This document shows, piece by piece, positions 1-18,597 of a DNA stretch of 64,000 nt (the first letter of the stretch is position 1; each line of letters starts with the position of its first letter). The notes beneath the pieces were generated by a model. That model had not been told where the DNA came from. It ran no database searches and saw only the letters and a list, made by a program, of their open reading frames with translations. A program made the translations under genes and the position numbers. This stretch comes from Cercis canadensis (lineage: Eukaryota > Streptophyta > Magnoliopsida > Fabales > Fabaceae). Location of the stretch: the NCBI GenBank assembly GCA_003255065.1, contig QAOA01000058.1:217521-281520 (forward strand). Direction: 5' to 3'.

Positions 1-2366
1 ACCCTACCTAGTCTTGTTATTTCTCTTCTTCCTCTTCAATAATTTCCAGGCCTTGTGTGTGGATCGATCATATGAGTTATCTACTGTAAATTTCTAAATT
101 GAACCTATGCAACTGAGGATCTTGAGACTTTTGAGATTCCCTCTTTCTCTTTCCTTCAATTGTATATATATTATTGTCTTGTGGATTTTGTTTCATTGGC
201 AAATTCTAATGTCATACGTATTTTTATTTGATTAAAGAAACTACCCCATATAAATTCTGTTCCTGCTTGTCTGGAGTGATATATATACTGACAACGTACT
301 AACTAAGTAAATAAATAATTATATGCTGCCTTGGTTAGGCAAATGCCTATGGTCCCAAGCATATATAGCACAAGTAGCAACTCTGAAGCTTCAAGGTTAC
401 ACAAAGCACGATGTAGATTCAATTCCAACTGTCTACTATAGGGACAAAATGTGTAGCTTCTAGACTATAGAGAATTTAATTATGGCGCAGTTAATTTTAT
501 TTTGTTAAACTTAAAAACAAATTTATAACTCAAACATACATGTGCTTATAAACAAGTATGCATTTTAAAGGGTATTTTAATAGCTACTTGAAATTAAATA
601 AAGATTCCACATTTGATGTTTTGTGAAGAACAGGAAACAGGAAACAGCAAATGGAAGATCTCCCTTGCTATAGTTCATCCTCATAAATTAAAACACAGAA
701 CAGAACCAGAAAATAAATTAATAAACATTAATTATCACTCTTTATAAATGCATATAGTCTCCGACATATCCAAGTGTCATATGTCCCATCACTTTGTGTG
801 CACTAGGATTTCCTGCCATTACCACAAAAAGACAAGTATCTCACAATTTGGACTATGAATTGAATTAAAATAGAATCATCAAAAGTAGCCCCACTAGTTG
901 TATGCGGTGATTTGTCTGAACCCAAGATAAGATAACTAGTTGAACCCAAAAGAGTAACCAATAATGAAAAGATGGCTGCTCCTACCTAAACCACAATATT
1001 CCATTATGACTCAAAGGATATATGGCTAATTAAGTTACCACTATACTTCAAGATAAGGATCATGGTTGTAATGCCAAAGACACAAATCCTTGTTCTAAGT
1101 TTGCTTATCCAACTATATATCTCTAATTAAGTACATGTAGGGTGGCAATTTGGATCTTCTGGTTTTTTATTTCTTTCTTTAGTTTCATGCTATGATAGTT
1201 TTTAGTTTAGCTGAGGTGATATTCATGCCCATGAGCTTTTCTTTCATTCATTCATTTTATGATGAAGAAGTGCATGTGAAAGGCATTACATAAACTCATA
1301 TAAACGCCTTCTTCTTAAAGATAACGCATCGATGCTACACCTAAACCACCAAGAACTAAGAATATTCATGGGCAATAAAGTTGGAAAGAGCCTTCCACTT
1401 AAGATACCTTAAATAATTTAGATTTCTAAAAGTTTATATCATCAAACATATGACACTTGTGTAATGGGCCATGTATCTTTAGTGTATTTTCTTTTAAAAA
1501 TAGATGGAAAAGAAAACTCGAGCATAAAAGTAGTATACTTGATCTCTAGGGGAAGGGCAGAACTAACTAGACCCAGTTGGAGGAGCTGAACTAACACTTA
1601 CTAAGGATTTTTGAGAAATGGTAACAATTTTAAGGGGATGGGGAAATAAATAACTTAAAAACTAAGGGACATTTATGAAATTTCAAAAATTTGGGAGGCC
1701 AAATCCCCCAAAACTTATGAGTTATGCCAGTGAATCAGTGATAGGGTAGAGAGTAGTAATTTGAGAATATGTAAGAATCTCTCATTCGTTAATTAGAGGA
1801 CAAGGCAGGGTTACTTATTCGTAGAAATTTTTTAAAGGCTATATATTAAAGGTGATAGTCTATCTTCTCTTATAATTTAATCCTATTTAATTTTAATAAA
1901 ATTAAAATATAAGACTTGTACGATGAAATATCTTATGCTCAACCATTAGAATATCACTTTAAAAACACTATATGCTCATGTTAAAAGTGTAAATTATGAG
2001 TCTAAGACCCCGTCTAGAGCTAAGATTGAATTGAGATGTGGAAGATCATGGCCTATATAGAGGGCACTAATGTCATCTTTTGTCAAGTGTTACTGGAACT
2101 TCCAACAATTTACGTCTGGAATTTGGCTAGCGTAGCGTCCACATTCATCTATATATAGAAAGAGATAATGAGAGAAGTAAAGCATTTTAAGATGAAACAC
2201 TGTATATATTATCTACAAGTTTGACCACAGAAGCTTGTCATGTAATGTAATTAGTGGGAACTTCATCTTTATTTGGAGAATAAGATGCAATTAGGTTAAC
2301 ATAGCATTGGAAAATCCACAATATTTATCCCGCACAAAATAACCATATTCAATTAGTTTCATGTTG

Positions 2367-2370
<4 letters not shown>

Positions 2371-2406
<36 letters not shown>
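2371..2406. repeat. (TA)n microsatellite
   Basis: An uninterrupted TA dinucleotide run lies in gene-free DNA. It is a likely length-polymorphic simple repeat. Confidence 0.95.
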
Positions 2407-2410
<4 letters not shown>

Positions 2411-3227
2411 GGTTTAAACTTTAAAGGGTATAGTTGCAAAACCAAAATATCCTATCTCATTCATCAATTCAAGCCACCACCTTTATATCTTATTTTCAAG
2501 GACAATGTGATTTGTACCTATTCTCCCTTGTTTTTTCTGATACATTACAGATAAAGGAATACATGGTGCGCAACCAAAGTGGCATCAATATGCTATGTTT
2601 CCTCTTATTCTGCTATTCACTTTATTTCGATCGCTGTATTCCAAATTTGGGACTTATGTTTGTGATAGACTTTAAGAGAAAATGAATGAAATTTTAGAAA
2701 AGTATTCGAAACAAGCTGTGTAGTCAACAACCAACAATGATCTATGAACATGATAGATCATGATTCATGAGCTTAAAGCTCTACAACGTGATGTTAATTT
2801 CTTCTTAACCATTATAGCTTTTAGTTTGGATTTGACATCACCAAAGCAATTCTGTATTTCCTTATCTCCACCAACCCAACAATTGGAAATTGCTGGAATA
2901 GATTGCGTTGCTCCTATTGTTGATGCAAAACGTGATGCCATTTTCGCTTGCAGGTTCAGCAATTCTGACGAGGCATCCACAACCTCAATTTCAAAATAAA
3001 ATAAGATAGATACGTTTATCAGACTAAATTGGATTCGCCCAAGAATTCGTTTAGGTTAAGAGTTACAACGAAATTTAAGAGCCCTTTGTTTCATAAAATT
3101 CTGAATGTCTTTCTAAAAAAAAAAAAAAAAAAAAAAAAANAAAAAAAAAAAAAAAAAACAGAAATCTTCAAAATTTTGTAGAAAACAGTCACTTATATAT
3201 CATGTAGACTCTTCTGTGTTTCTGTTA

Positions 3228-3331
3228 TTTATTTATTTTTATTTTTTTGGGCCACGGGGAAGGAGACAGCAGAGATCGAACCTGGTATATTGGGGACAGA
3301 AGTGTACATAGTCTGACACCTAGGCCATAGG
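3228..3331 (-). mobile_element. SINE-like tRNA-derived retroposon
   Basis: Read on the minus strand, the element begins CCTATGGCCTAGGTGTC, which resembles a tRNA-type pol III A box. About 45 bases on it has GGTTCGATCTC, a good B box. It ends after CCGTGGCCC in an A-rich tail of A and AAAT units. It is flanked by imperfect direct repeats: plus-strand cttctgtgtttctgtta at 3211-3227 and ctttgtgtctgtta at 3332-3345. These look like a decayed target-site duplication. An internal promoter, an A-rich 3' end and a flanking duplication together define a SINE. At about 100 bp it is short for a plant SINE, so it may be 3'-truncated or belong to a short family. Confidence 0.6.
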
Positions 3332-4109
3332 CTTTGTGTCTGTTAAAAATGTTGATGAATGTTAGAGTATGCATGCAAACCAGTGGTATTGAATTCAGAA
3401 AGCTCTATAGTTCCTGGTGGGCATAAGTAAATTAGGATTTCTTAGCTTTCATTGCAAAACTTCACACCTATCACCTATTCTTTGCATTACTTCAGTAAAT
3501 TCAGTAATAGCTAACAGCTATTATATTCCAATCAATTATTACAAATTCCAATGGAATTAATTCCTCTGGAGTGACTCAACCAAGAAGAACATGAACTTCC
3601 AAAGACAATATATGATGAATTTGATAAATGCAATAGTTAAAAAAACCAAAATTGACAGTCAAAAGTTAAAAGACAAAATCAAACTCTAAGATCAAGTACA
3701 AACGTATTGATCAATGATAGCCCAGTCACAAGCAGTAATAAGAAAGCTATAGCTAACGTTCCTTCAGAAAGTGAGAAGGAAGCTGTCTTGATCATAAAGC
3801 ATAAAAATCAATGGTATGAGAAAATTACAAATCCTAACTCCATATCAACACTAACAAATAATTTGCCATCTCACGAACTTCAAAGCAGATCGTTTTTTAT
3901 TTATAATCTTATCCTACCTAGTAAACCTTGAGTCAGCAACCTTTCCTTAGACAAGAAAATAGACAACAAACTGTATACATAGAACATAAAAGAGATGTTT
4001 AAACCATTTTGCATGTCTGACGTATCCAGTATCTTACTAGTAATCCTTAATACAGAAAGAAAAGCTTAATTGTAGGTAGGTTTGGTTTGAAATTTGGATA
4101 CACATACGG

Positions 4110-11481
<7,372 letters not shown>

Positions 11482-12708
11482 TCAGTACCAGCAATCCACC
11501 TCTTCTTCTTGCTCTGGCAAATGCCACTTCTTTGGGGGCCCTGAGGTCTTTAGACGTCCACCAAAATCATCCCTTCCAGGTTTTGCAAGTTCTACATAAA
11601 TCATCCGGCCATCAAAAACCTATAGAAATTGAGGGGGATGAAAGAAAAGAAAGAACATGATATTTAGTTTTGATGTAGGATAATCTACAGATAAGGCACA
11701 ACATGAAAAAACAAACCTTCTGATCCATGGTTTCTAGTGCAAGCATGGCATCATCTGGACAAGTGTACTGAACAAAAGCATACCCCTTAGATCTTTTTGT
11801 GGCTGCATCTTTAACCACTTTGACTGCAAAGTATGCATATTACATGACTCAATATGCATTAGTTAAAATAATCACAGCCAATATGTAAATTACTGAATTC
11901 CTGCTTAATGACTGATGAGAAAAGAGTAACATTCACATACCTTGAGCTATCTCACCAAAATTTGAAAATTCCTTCTGCAAACTAGTCTCACAAGTAGAAT
12001 ATGGTATATCTGCAGCCAAATAGGAACAATTAGAAATTGAAAAAACCAAAGAAGAAGAAAGGAAGAAATTATGCATTCCACGGCATGCAGACATGCAAAC
12101 AAGAGAAACTATTAGAAGCCATATTGTATCAGTTGATGTTATTGTGGATCAGAAACATTTGAATGCCGCTGCAGGATGGGCAGCCATCATAGACATACAA
12201 AAGTTACAGCAGCTGAAGGATGACAATGAAAGTCTTCATCATCTTGCCAGGCTGAACCATTTGATGATTTCTGTTAGACAATTGGGTGTTCAGCCCCAAA
12301 AATATTCTCTCAATTGTTACTACTCAACGACATATTAACCACAATATAAATCTGGGGCGGAAATTGATTTCACAAAAAATTCACAAAAATTGCTACTTTC
12401 TAAAGCAAACAGGATATGAGAGCACAAATAACATTTTTTTAGTTTCAACACTACAAACCCAGAACCCCTCAATCAATACTACATGAAGATATTACAAATC
12501 AAACAATTTTACATAAACAGAATTGAGAAGTCAGAGAAAGAGAAATGGGATTACTTCGAACTAGTATTTTGCTCGCAAGCGGGTAGCCCTGCAGAGATGC
12601 TCTGAGCTTCAGAGGAAAACCTTGTGTTGAGTGAGATTGTAAGCGGAATCCTCTAACGGTGGCTAAGGGGTTTGCGTAGCCGCAGAAAGAAGCCGTTGTT
12701 GCCAACAT
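11482..12708 (-). CDS. Organelle-type RRM RNA-binding protein
   Basis: A small single-RRM protein. Exons on the minus strand: 12708-12555, 12009-11941, 11823-11717 and 11619-11482, giving 468 nt and 155 aa with consistent phase. Residues 1-47 are Ser/Arg-rich and poor in acidic residues, like a plastid or mitochondrial transit peptide. The RRM follows: RNP2 LVRNIP at 49-54, RNP1 KGYAFVQY at 87-94, and the last strand near MIYVELAKP. The C-terminal tail is short and ends in EEEVDCWY. The splice between exons 1 and 2 falls inside RNP2 and restores it exactly, which supports the model. Relatives include organellar RRM proteins involved in RNA editing or processing, but the specific role here is unknown. 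Cytosolic localisation is possible if the leader is not a transit peptide. Confidence 0.85.
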
Positions 12709-14584
12709 GGTATCTCAACACCATGGGACGAGTGCTCTGCTCCGCTGGGCTGACTAAAACAGAACGATTGAACCACTCACACAGGTGAATGGAAATTCCC
12801 CCTTTTTAAACCCCTTTTTATTTTATTTTATTTTTCCCATTTTGGTGTGTTCCTGAGTCTTCTGACTGACCTTTTTAAGTTTTAACTTTTAACCTTGTTA
12901 ATTTTATTTTATTTTATTTTTGGGAGATTTTATTTTTCCTTTTTTAATTGATTCGCGCAATTTTTTTAAAAATAAATTTTACTCTTAGTTGCTATTCTCG
13001 TTAATCTACTTTAGGTTTCAATTTGCTCCGTAAATTTTAATTCTCAACTTTAATAGCAAATATGTTTTCGTGACCGTCAAGTATCTAACACATGAATAAC
13101 AAGAGTATAAGATGTTGCTTGAACATTGGGCATTTTTATAGTGTTAAGAAATAATTATATTAAGAAAAAAAATATTAAAGTTAATCATTCTTCTATATTA
13201 ATCGAGAGAGAAAGACATATCTTCAAGTTGTAAGTTTTATATTAAATCTTTATTTTTCATATTTTTAACTAGAAAATTTGACTCTCTCAATCAATGAGCG
13301 ATAGAGAAAGAGATATCTTCAAGTTATAAGTCTCATGTTTAAATTTTTATTTCTCATATTTTTTAACTAGAAAATTTGACTCTCTCAATCAATGAGAAAA
13401 GAAAAATTGAATGATATTATCTTAAATAAGATGGAAAAGATTCCCAGAAAGAATTGAGACGAGAAATGCATTTCTTTGCAATATGAGAGTTTTCATAACT
13501 TAAGGCAAACAAGCTTGGAAAGCCACTAAATTGCGATGATATCAAATGTCATGGTTGTGAATAATGCATGTTATGGTTGTTCCATATGGATAAGTTCCAA
13601 CCAAAAGCAGAGATAACGTAACATTGTATGAGTGCAATATTGTAGCAAACGATAAAGCCAAATGTTGATGTTGTACTAAGAGCAGAGGACAATGCAGAGG
13701 GAAACAGAAAAGGGCTCTGAGGTCTATACAAACTCCACAACCGGCTTGAATACTGGGCTTCATCTGCGAGTGTTGTGTATGGTTTATTTCTTTCTTCTTT
13801 TTCCGGGTAATAAAACAAGTGTTTATAAATTTCGTACGACTAGAAAATTTTCAAGGCACTGAGTTTGGAAGATTCGAAAGCCACTTTATTAATTATTATA
13901 GTGCAACTTTCTAAAGAGTATTTTTAACTAGTATTATCTTCTTTCGGGTGAATGTGGAGATATTAGACATTAATGATGTGTCATTGAAACCTGTTCACAG
14001 AAGTACGTCATAACAAGCATGAAGCATGCTGAATAGATTGCTCACTTGTGCTAAAGATATTGCCAATCAACCAAGTTCCAAGTTTGAAATGTTAAGGTTG
14101 TTGAGGAGGTAAGCAACTATAAATGAAGTTAATGCTATTCCAATTTCCATGGTATTACTACAAGGTTTCCAGAATTTGATGTCAGAACCATAAGTAGTTT
14201 CAAGTGGAAATGGACCAATGCCCCAATATTAATAAATATAGCTCTCAACAATAGAACAGCAATGACCCAAGCCTTTCCCCCTCTTCTAGTTATCATGCTT
14301 ACATCCTTTTGAACACCATTCATTAGAGGGGAGATTGAGTAACCAAATAGGTAAGTAGGTCAAGTGGACACTACTATTCCTCCTCTCTATCAAAGACTCG
14401 GTGTTACAAAATTTATAACTTCCCAGTACGTGGCATGAGAATATGAGATCCAGCTAGCTTCAAATCTAATGGAATGATATTCTACAATCTATACAACTCA
14501 TAAATTTATTTATTTATTTTTATGGAGATAAGATACAACTCAGAATCTGAGTTCAAATGTCGCATTAGAAACAAACTAGTTCGC
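12709..14584. other. Intergenic region with a tandem repeat
   Basis: Lies between the RRM start and the NFU stop. It contains the RRM promoter side, a two-copy tandem repeat (13202-13396), and a less AT-rich block (13500-13820) with overlapping minus-strand ORFs of 73 and 89 codons in different frames. Neither ORF resembles a known protein. No gene was supported. Confidence 0.55.
13202..13396. repeat. Two-copy tandem repeat, unit about 97 bp
   Basis: Copy 1 (about 13202-13298) and copy 2 (13299-13396) share the order agagaaag-atatcttcaagtt-ataagt-aactagaaaatttgactctctcaatcaatgag (read as separate blocks with small differences between them). The shared 3' block is nearly identical and the middle has diverged, so this is an older local duplication. 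Confidence 0.85.
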
Positions 14585-17500
14585 CTACTCCAATTGTCCA
14601 CTTAGTGCTGCTTCCTCCTCTTCAGCATCCAATTCTTGCTCCACACCTTTGACCTGTAAATAAAGTGTCAAGGGAGATGAAGGAATATTCAATTTCTAAT
14701 TCAAAATAATCAGTTTCAGTATTCAACTCAAGAAATATTAAATCAAAACAAAACCATAAATTATCAAGGTGCAAGAAGCTAAAGATATATCCCATGTGAT
14801 GTAACAATGCTAATCACAAATAACATGCCAAACAGGTTTCTTCCCCAACCCTCATACAAATGCACACATGGAGACTGGGAGCAACATTAATTAATGTGCG
14901 TGTTCCTTCCGTAGGTCTCTCCTCCTGATTTCAGTGACAGAGTTGCCAATTTGTACTATCTTTAATACAAGACATAATGAAATGTATCAATACACCTATT
15001 ATTCCACCAAGCAAAACAAAGCTAAACCATTTTGAGTTATCTATCCCCTACCACACAACTACAAATGTAATTAGTTGTTCACAATCTTTGGTTTGCCATT
15101 AGTGTCTGTCAACATTTAATGATATCACATAGTGAAAATAGCACAAATTAGCATCTGTCAGTGAAATTACAAGCAGAGAGCTACGTTTAATCAATTCTAT
15201 TAGCATGCATCACCATGGAAATGATAAATGCATAAATTTCAAGAAAAGAAGTTCTCTCCAAACTTATTACCTCAGGTACATAATGCATCAGCATATTTTC
15301 AATGCCAGATTTCAGTGTGACAGATGAACTTGGGCAGCCACTACATGCTCCTTGCATTCTGAGTTTCACTATTCCAGTATCTCTGAAGAAAACCATTTTA
15401 TTAATCAAAAACTGAACCATCCTACAATGTTACACACACTCCTTAAGCATACATTAAGTGCTTTTAACCAAAAGAGAAAGGCGAGAGAACTTACAGGTCA
15501 AAACCTCGATACTCAATGTCCCCACCATCGTCTTGCACAGCTGGTCGAATACGAGTCTCCAACAATTCCTTGATCATTGCAACTGTTTCAGAATCACCCT
15601 GCATCAAACATGTATCCTCACATTTTAGTTTTGAGCCTCTCCTGTGTGGTTGAGACATCGAAACATGTCTCTCCTCTAACAAAACATTGGGTTCAAATGT
15701 CTCATTCCTATGCATAGAGGCACAATCCCATGATAATGGGGCTAAAGGACTAAAAGAAATCTTCAGTTCCCTCTGACTTATTAAGGAAGTTTTCATAAAT
15801 GTTGCAGTATCCAGTATGTCATATCAATTACGTCTTGGTCAGGAGAAGTAGATTTGAAAAGCTACAGCCCTAAAATTGGTTAGGAGAACTAGATATTTTT
15901 CCTGTGGTATGACAAGCATGGTTTGCAGTTTCCTTAAGGCATAATATTCTGGTACCTTGACCTTAACTAAAGTGTTCCTTGAAATAATCCAGAAAAGCCT
16001 CATTCACTGGTGTCACCCACAAAATAAACAACAAAACTCAACATATTTAAGGACCTTTCTGACTGACAATATCCCAATCTTAAAAAGAAAATTCAGAGAA
16101 AACAGTGAATAAGAGAATTCACATAACACAAGAACTGTCTACTTATTATTATTATTACTACTACTACTACTACTACTTTTCTTGGATAAAACGTCCACTT
16201 ACTTGCTAAATAAGCTTCAAACATCTAAATTGAAAAGTTAGGATACATACATCATGAATAGCTGTATCCATGGATGCAACAGCTTTTGAATCTAGAAACA
16301 GTGGCTGCCCTGAAGAATAGAAGTCCATAATTGCTGCAAAAATTTCAGGCTTCAGGAAATTCCAAGAAGAATCTTCAGATTTTGTAACAGTAACAAAATC
16401 TGATCCAAGGAAAACTCGGGTAATACCTGCATTAAAGGGGACAAGAATAGTTATAACTATACATATTCCACCTTGTTATATGCTATAGGAATCATGAAGA
16501 GTGTCCATAAATCACATGAGCAACCTTCAGCTCAACAAAATGAATGGAAACTATCTTCATTTGAAGTATTAGTGTCTTCAGGAAATTAGTTATATTAACT
16601 TTAAAATAGAAGCAAATAAAGAATAAACGAAAAGGATATGAAACAAAAAGTAACAAGTGTACTAGTAAAAAAATAACAGATGCATGAAAACCTAGAGGGA
16701 AATCAATAGACATTTGGACACGTGAAACTTATACCAAAACTAAAAGTGCCTTAAAACCAAGGAATCTCAGGACAACAAAATCAAGGGAACAAACTTCATG
16801 AAAATATGAGATTCATCAAGAGCACAATGATTAATTATTGCTTCTGACAAATGCAGTCAAAGGATTTACGGATAGCAAAAGACAAAAAGTCCGGATTTCT
16901 TTCCATACCTACCTTAATAATAGATTGGGTCATCCCCCCTCAATTTGATGTAATGGAGGAGATCAAGGATCTTTATTGTCATTGAAATTTTTCTCAAGAT
17001 ACTAGGGGCATAAATGCAAGCTCCACCTCAAGATTCTTCTACTTTGGCAGTTTAAAACTCAAGTTTCAGTCCAATAAGGACTCCCTCAATTTGATGTAAT
17101 GGAGGAGATCAAGGATCTTTATTGTCATTGAAATTTTTCTCAAGATACTAGGGGCATAAATGCAAGCTCCACCTCAAGATTCTTCTACTTTGGCAGTTTA
17201 AAACTCAAGTTTCAGTCCAATAAGGACTAGGAAAATGGTCTAAAACTTAGGAAGAACTATGACATTCTAGCACAGGGATCAGTGATTATCTTGGGCATAG
17301 GAGCTAAGATTATTTTAATTACTTTATATCATTTGGGATTTATTATAATTAGGATGACGTTACCCGTAATTACAGAGAGTTGGCTTAATCATTAATCAGG
17401 ATCAACTTTGGAATTTCAAGTTTACAGAAAGTATGATTATATTTGGTGTCCATACAATATATAAGGCTATTCTGTACTAATCACTAGCTTGCTTCTATTT

Positions 17501-18597
17501 CTTTCTTTCTTCTTCTTCCTCCTCCTGCTCCTCTCTTCTCTCTCCTCTTTCCGTCTCTTACATATGTACTCACTTTCATTCTGTTCATTTGGGTTTATTT
17601 CTATACCATTTTTTACCACTTTCATCCACATGAAATAACAATCCAGTTATCCAAAAAGATCCTTAGCAGATTAAAGTAACAAATTATCCCTATCATTGAA
17701 GCTGAAAATGTAACTCTTATAACTTACAAGACGAACAAGATAGGAGAAAAGAATCATACCATTAATTCCAAAAAGTGCCTTCGCTAGAGGAGAATTCATG
17801 GCAGAGCGAGCATTTGGAAAGTCTGCACTTCCAACCTCCATAACAGGATTTCCCGGATAAAACATGAGTGATGAAGGATTAGGAGTCGACTGTGTTTGGA
17901 TAAACATAGTCCTCCTTTGCCCTGTGGAATGTAACCCCAAGAAAATATTGGCAATCATTTGATTGTGCTCAACTAACATATCCAAAGACCACTAACAGAA
18001 TTTAAATATTAATTTTGAGAACAAAAAATTAACTCTAGATTATAATAGTCTCACTCCATCTCAGTGTCAGTAAAATCAAATCATAACTTGCACTTAGTAT
18101 TACATAGAATTCAACTTGAGAAACAGATAAAGCACATCCGTTCTTATTATTCAATTCCCATGAAGCAAGGAAATGCAAGGAAGAAGAAACTTCTATAACA
18201 AACTGAAACTCCCTTTTTCTTATCGTTTAAAACCCAGAAAACAGAAACATTAATTAAACATATAAAGCACATATTCCAAAATAATTCCTTTTCTTGATTT
18301 TTTTTTTTAAAAAAAGTAAACAATAAGAGAGACAGAGAGAGTTTATATTTATACAACAAATGAGCAAGCATATTGTAAAAGAAACAAACCTCCACAAAGG
18401 GTCCACTTGTCTGAATGTAAAGAATATATAGGGGAAGATGTCAAGGATGAAAATCCAGAGGTAGAGAAAGCACTTTGGTAGTCAAGAAACGATGTCGTTG
18501 ATGGAGCAACATGCATGAAGCGGCGAGGTATTTCCTTCCCTGCTTGTGATCTTTGAAATGAAAGAGCTCGTCCTACGAATCGCCCAACACCCCTCAT
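14585..18597 (-). CDS. NFU4: NifU-like iron-sulfur scaffold protein, mitochondrial
   Basis: A late-acting carrier that holds a 4Fe-4S cluster and passes it to mitochondrial client enzymes such as lipoyl synthase. Exons on the minus strand: 18597-18390, 17921-17760, 16426-16251, 15598-15495, 15382-15271 and 14653-14585, giving 831 nt and 276 aa in phase throughout. Residues 1-70 are rich in Arg and Ser with few acids, as in a mitochondrial presequence. The Nfu N-terminal domain starts near [16 protein letters not shown]. The NifU domain carries the cluster-binding CxxC, Cys230 and Cys233, in [10 protein letters not shown]. The tail is acidic. The start used is the ATG of MRGVGRF. Both the domain order and the presequence fit the Arabidopsis NFU4/NFU5 pair rather than the plastid NFU1-3 group; which of the two is unresolved. 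Intron 2 carries repeat material. Confidence 0.94.
16144..16178. repeat. Trinucleotide microsatellite in NFU intron 3
   Basis: Adjacent runs of (TTA)n and (CTA)n lie in the intron between 16250 and 15599. Confidence 0.85.
16937..17228. repeat. Perfect 146-bp tandem duplication in NFU intron 2
   Basis: Copy 1 is 16937-17082 and copy 2 is 17083-17228. Reading both, I see no differences. Each starts ccctcaatttgatgtaatgg and ends ccaataaggact. Complete identity means a recent event or an assembly duplication. The sequence continues downstream into material that looks like a long terminal repeat. Confidence 0.9.
17229..17640. mobile_element. Possible solo-LTR-like sequence in NFU intron 2
   Basis: After the tandem duplication comes sequence with promoter-like order: a TATA-like atacaatatataaggc (about 17453), then a long pyrimidine-rich tract (17490-17560), within an intron. 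This resembles an LTR retrotransposon promoter region. I did not find matching ends, a primer-binding site or a clean target-site duplication, so the assignment is tentative. It could be ordinary intron sequence. Confidence 0.3.

Larger units (their letters stand above)
1..4109. other. Gene-free region at the window start
   Basis: No gene could be supported here. The stretch is AT-rich with only short ORFs. It contains a long TA dinucleotide run (about 2371-2406), a homopolymer A run with a single N (3116-3158), a SINE-like insertion (3228-3331), and a 71-codon minus-strand ORF at 2765-2980 that I could not assign. The last few hundred bases before 4110 lie downstream of the cytidylyltransferase stop codon on its strand and probably include its 3' UTR. 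Confidence 0.6.

Noticed and set aside
2434..2685. 83-codon plus-strand ORF after the TA run
   Set aside because: Composition is hydrophobic and typical of random AT-rich sequence, with no domain and no splice or promoter context.
3707..3931. 74-codon plus-strand ORF
   Set aside because: It lies antisense to the probable 3' UTR of the cytidylyltransferase gene, and no family resemblance was seen.
13542..13818. Two overlapping minus-strand ORFs of 73 and 89 codons
   Set aside because: They occupy the same DNA in different frames, neither has a recognisable domain, and no splice sites link them to another exon.
14635..14650. Possible extra coding upstream of the last NFU exon
   Set aside because: The acceptor just before GTCAAAGGTGTGG gives exact phase and the family ending, so no extra exon is needed.
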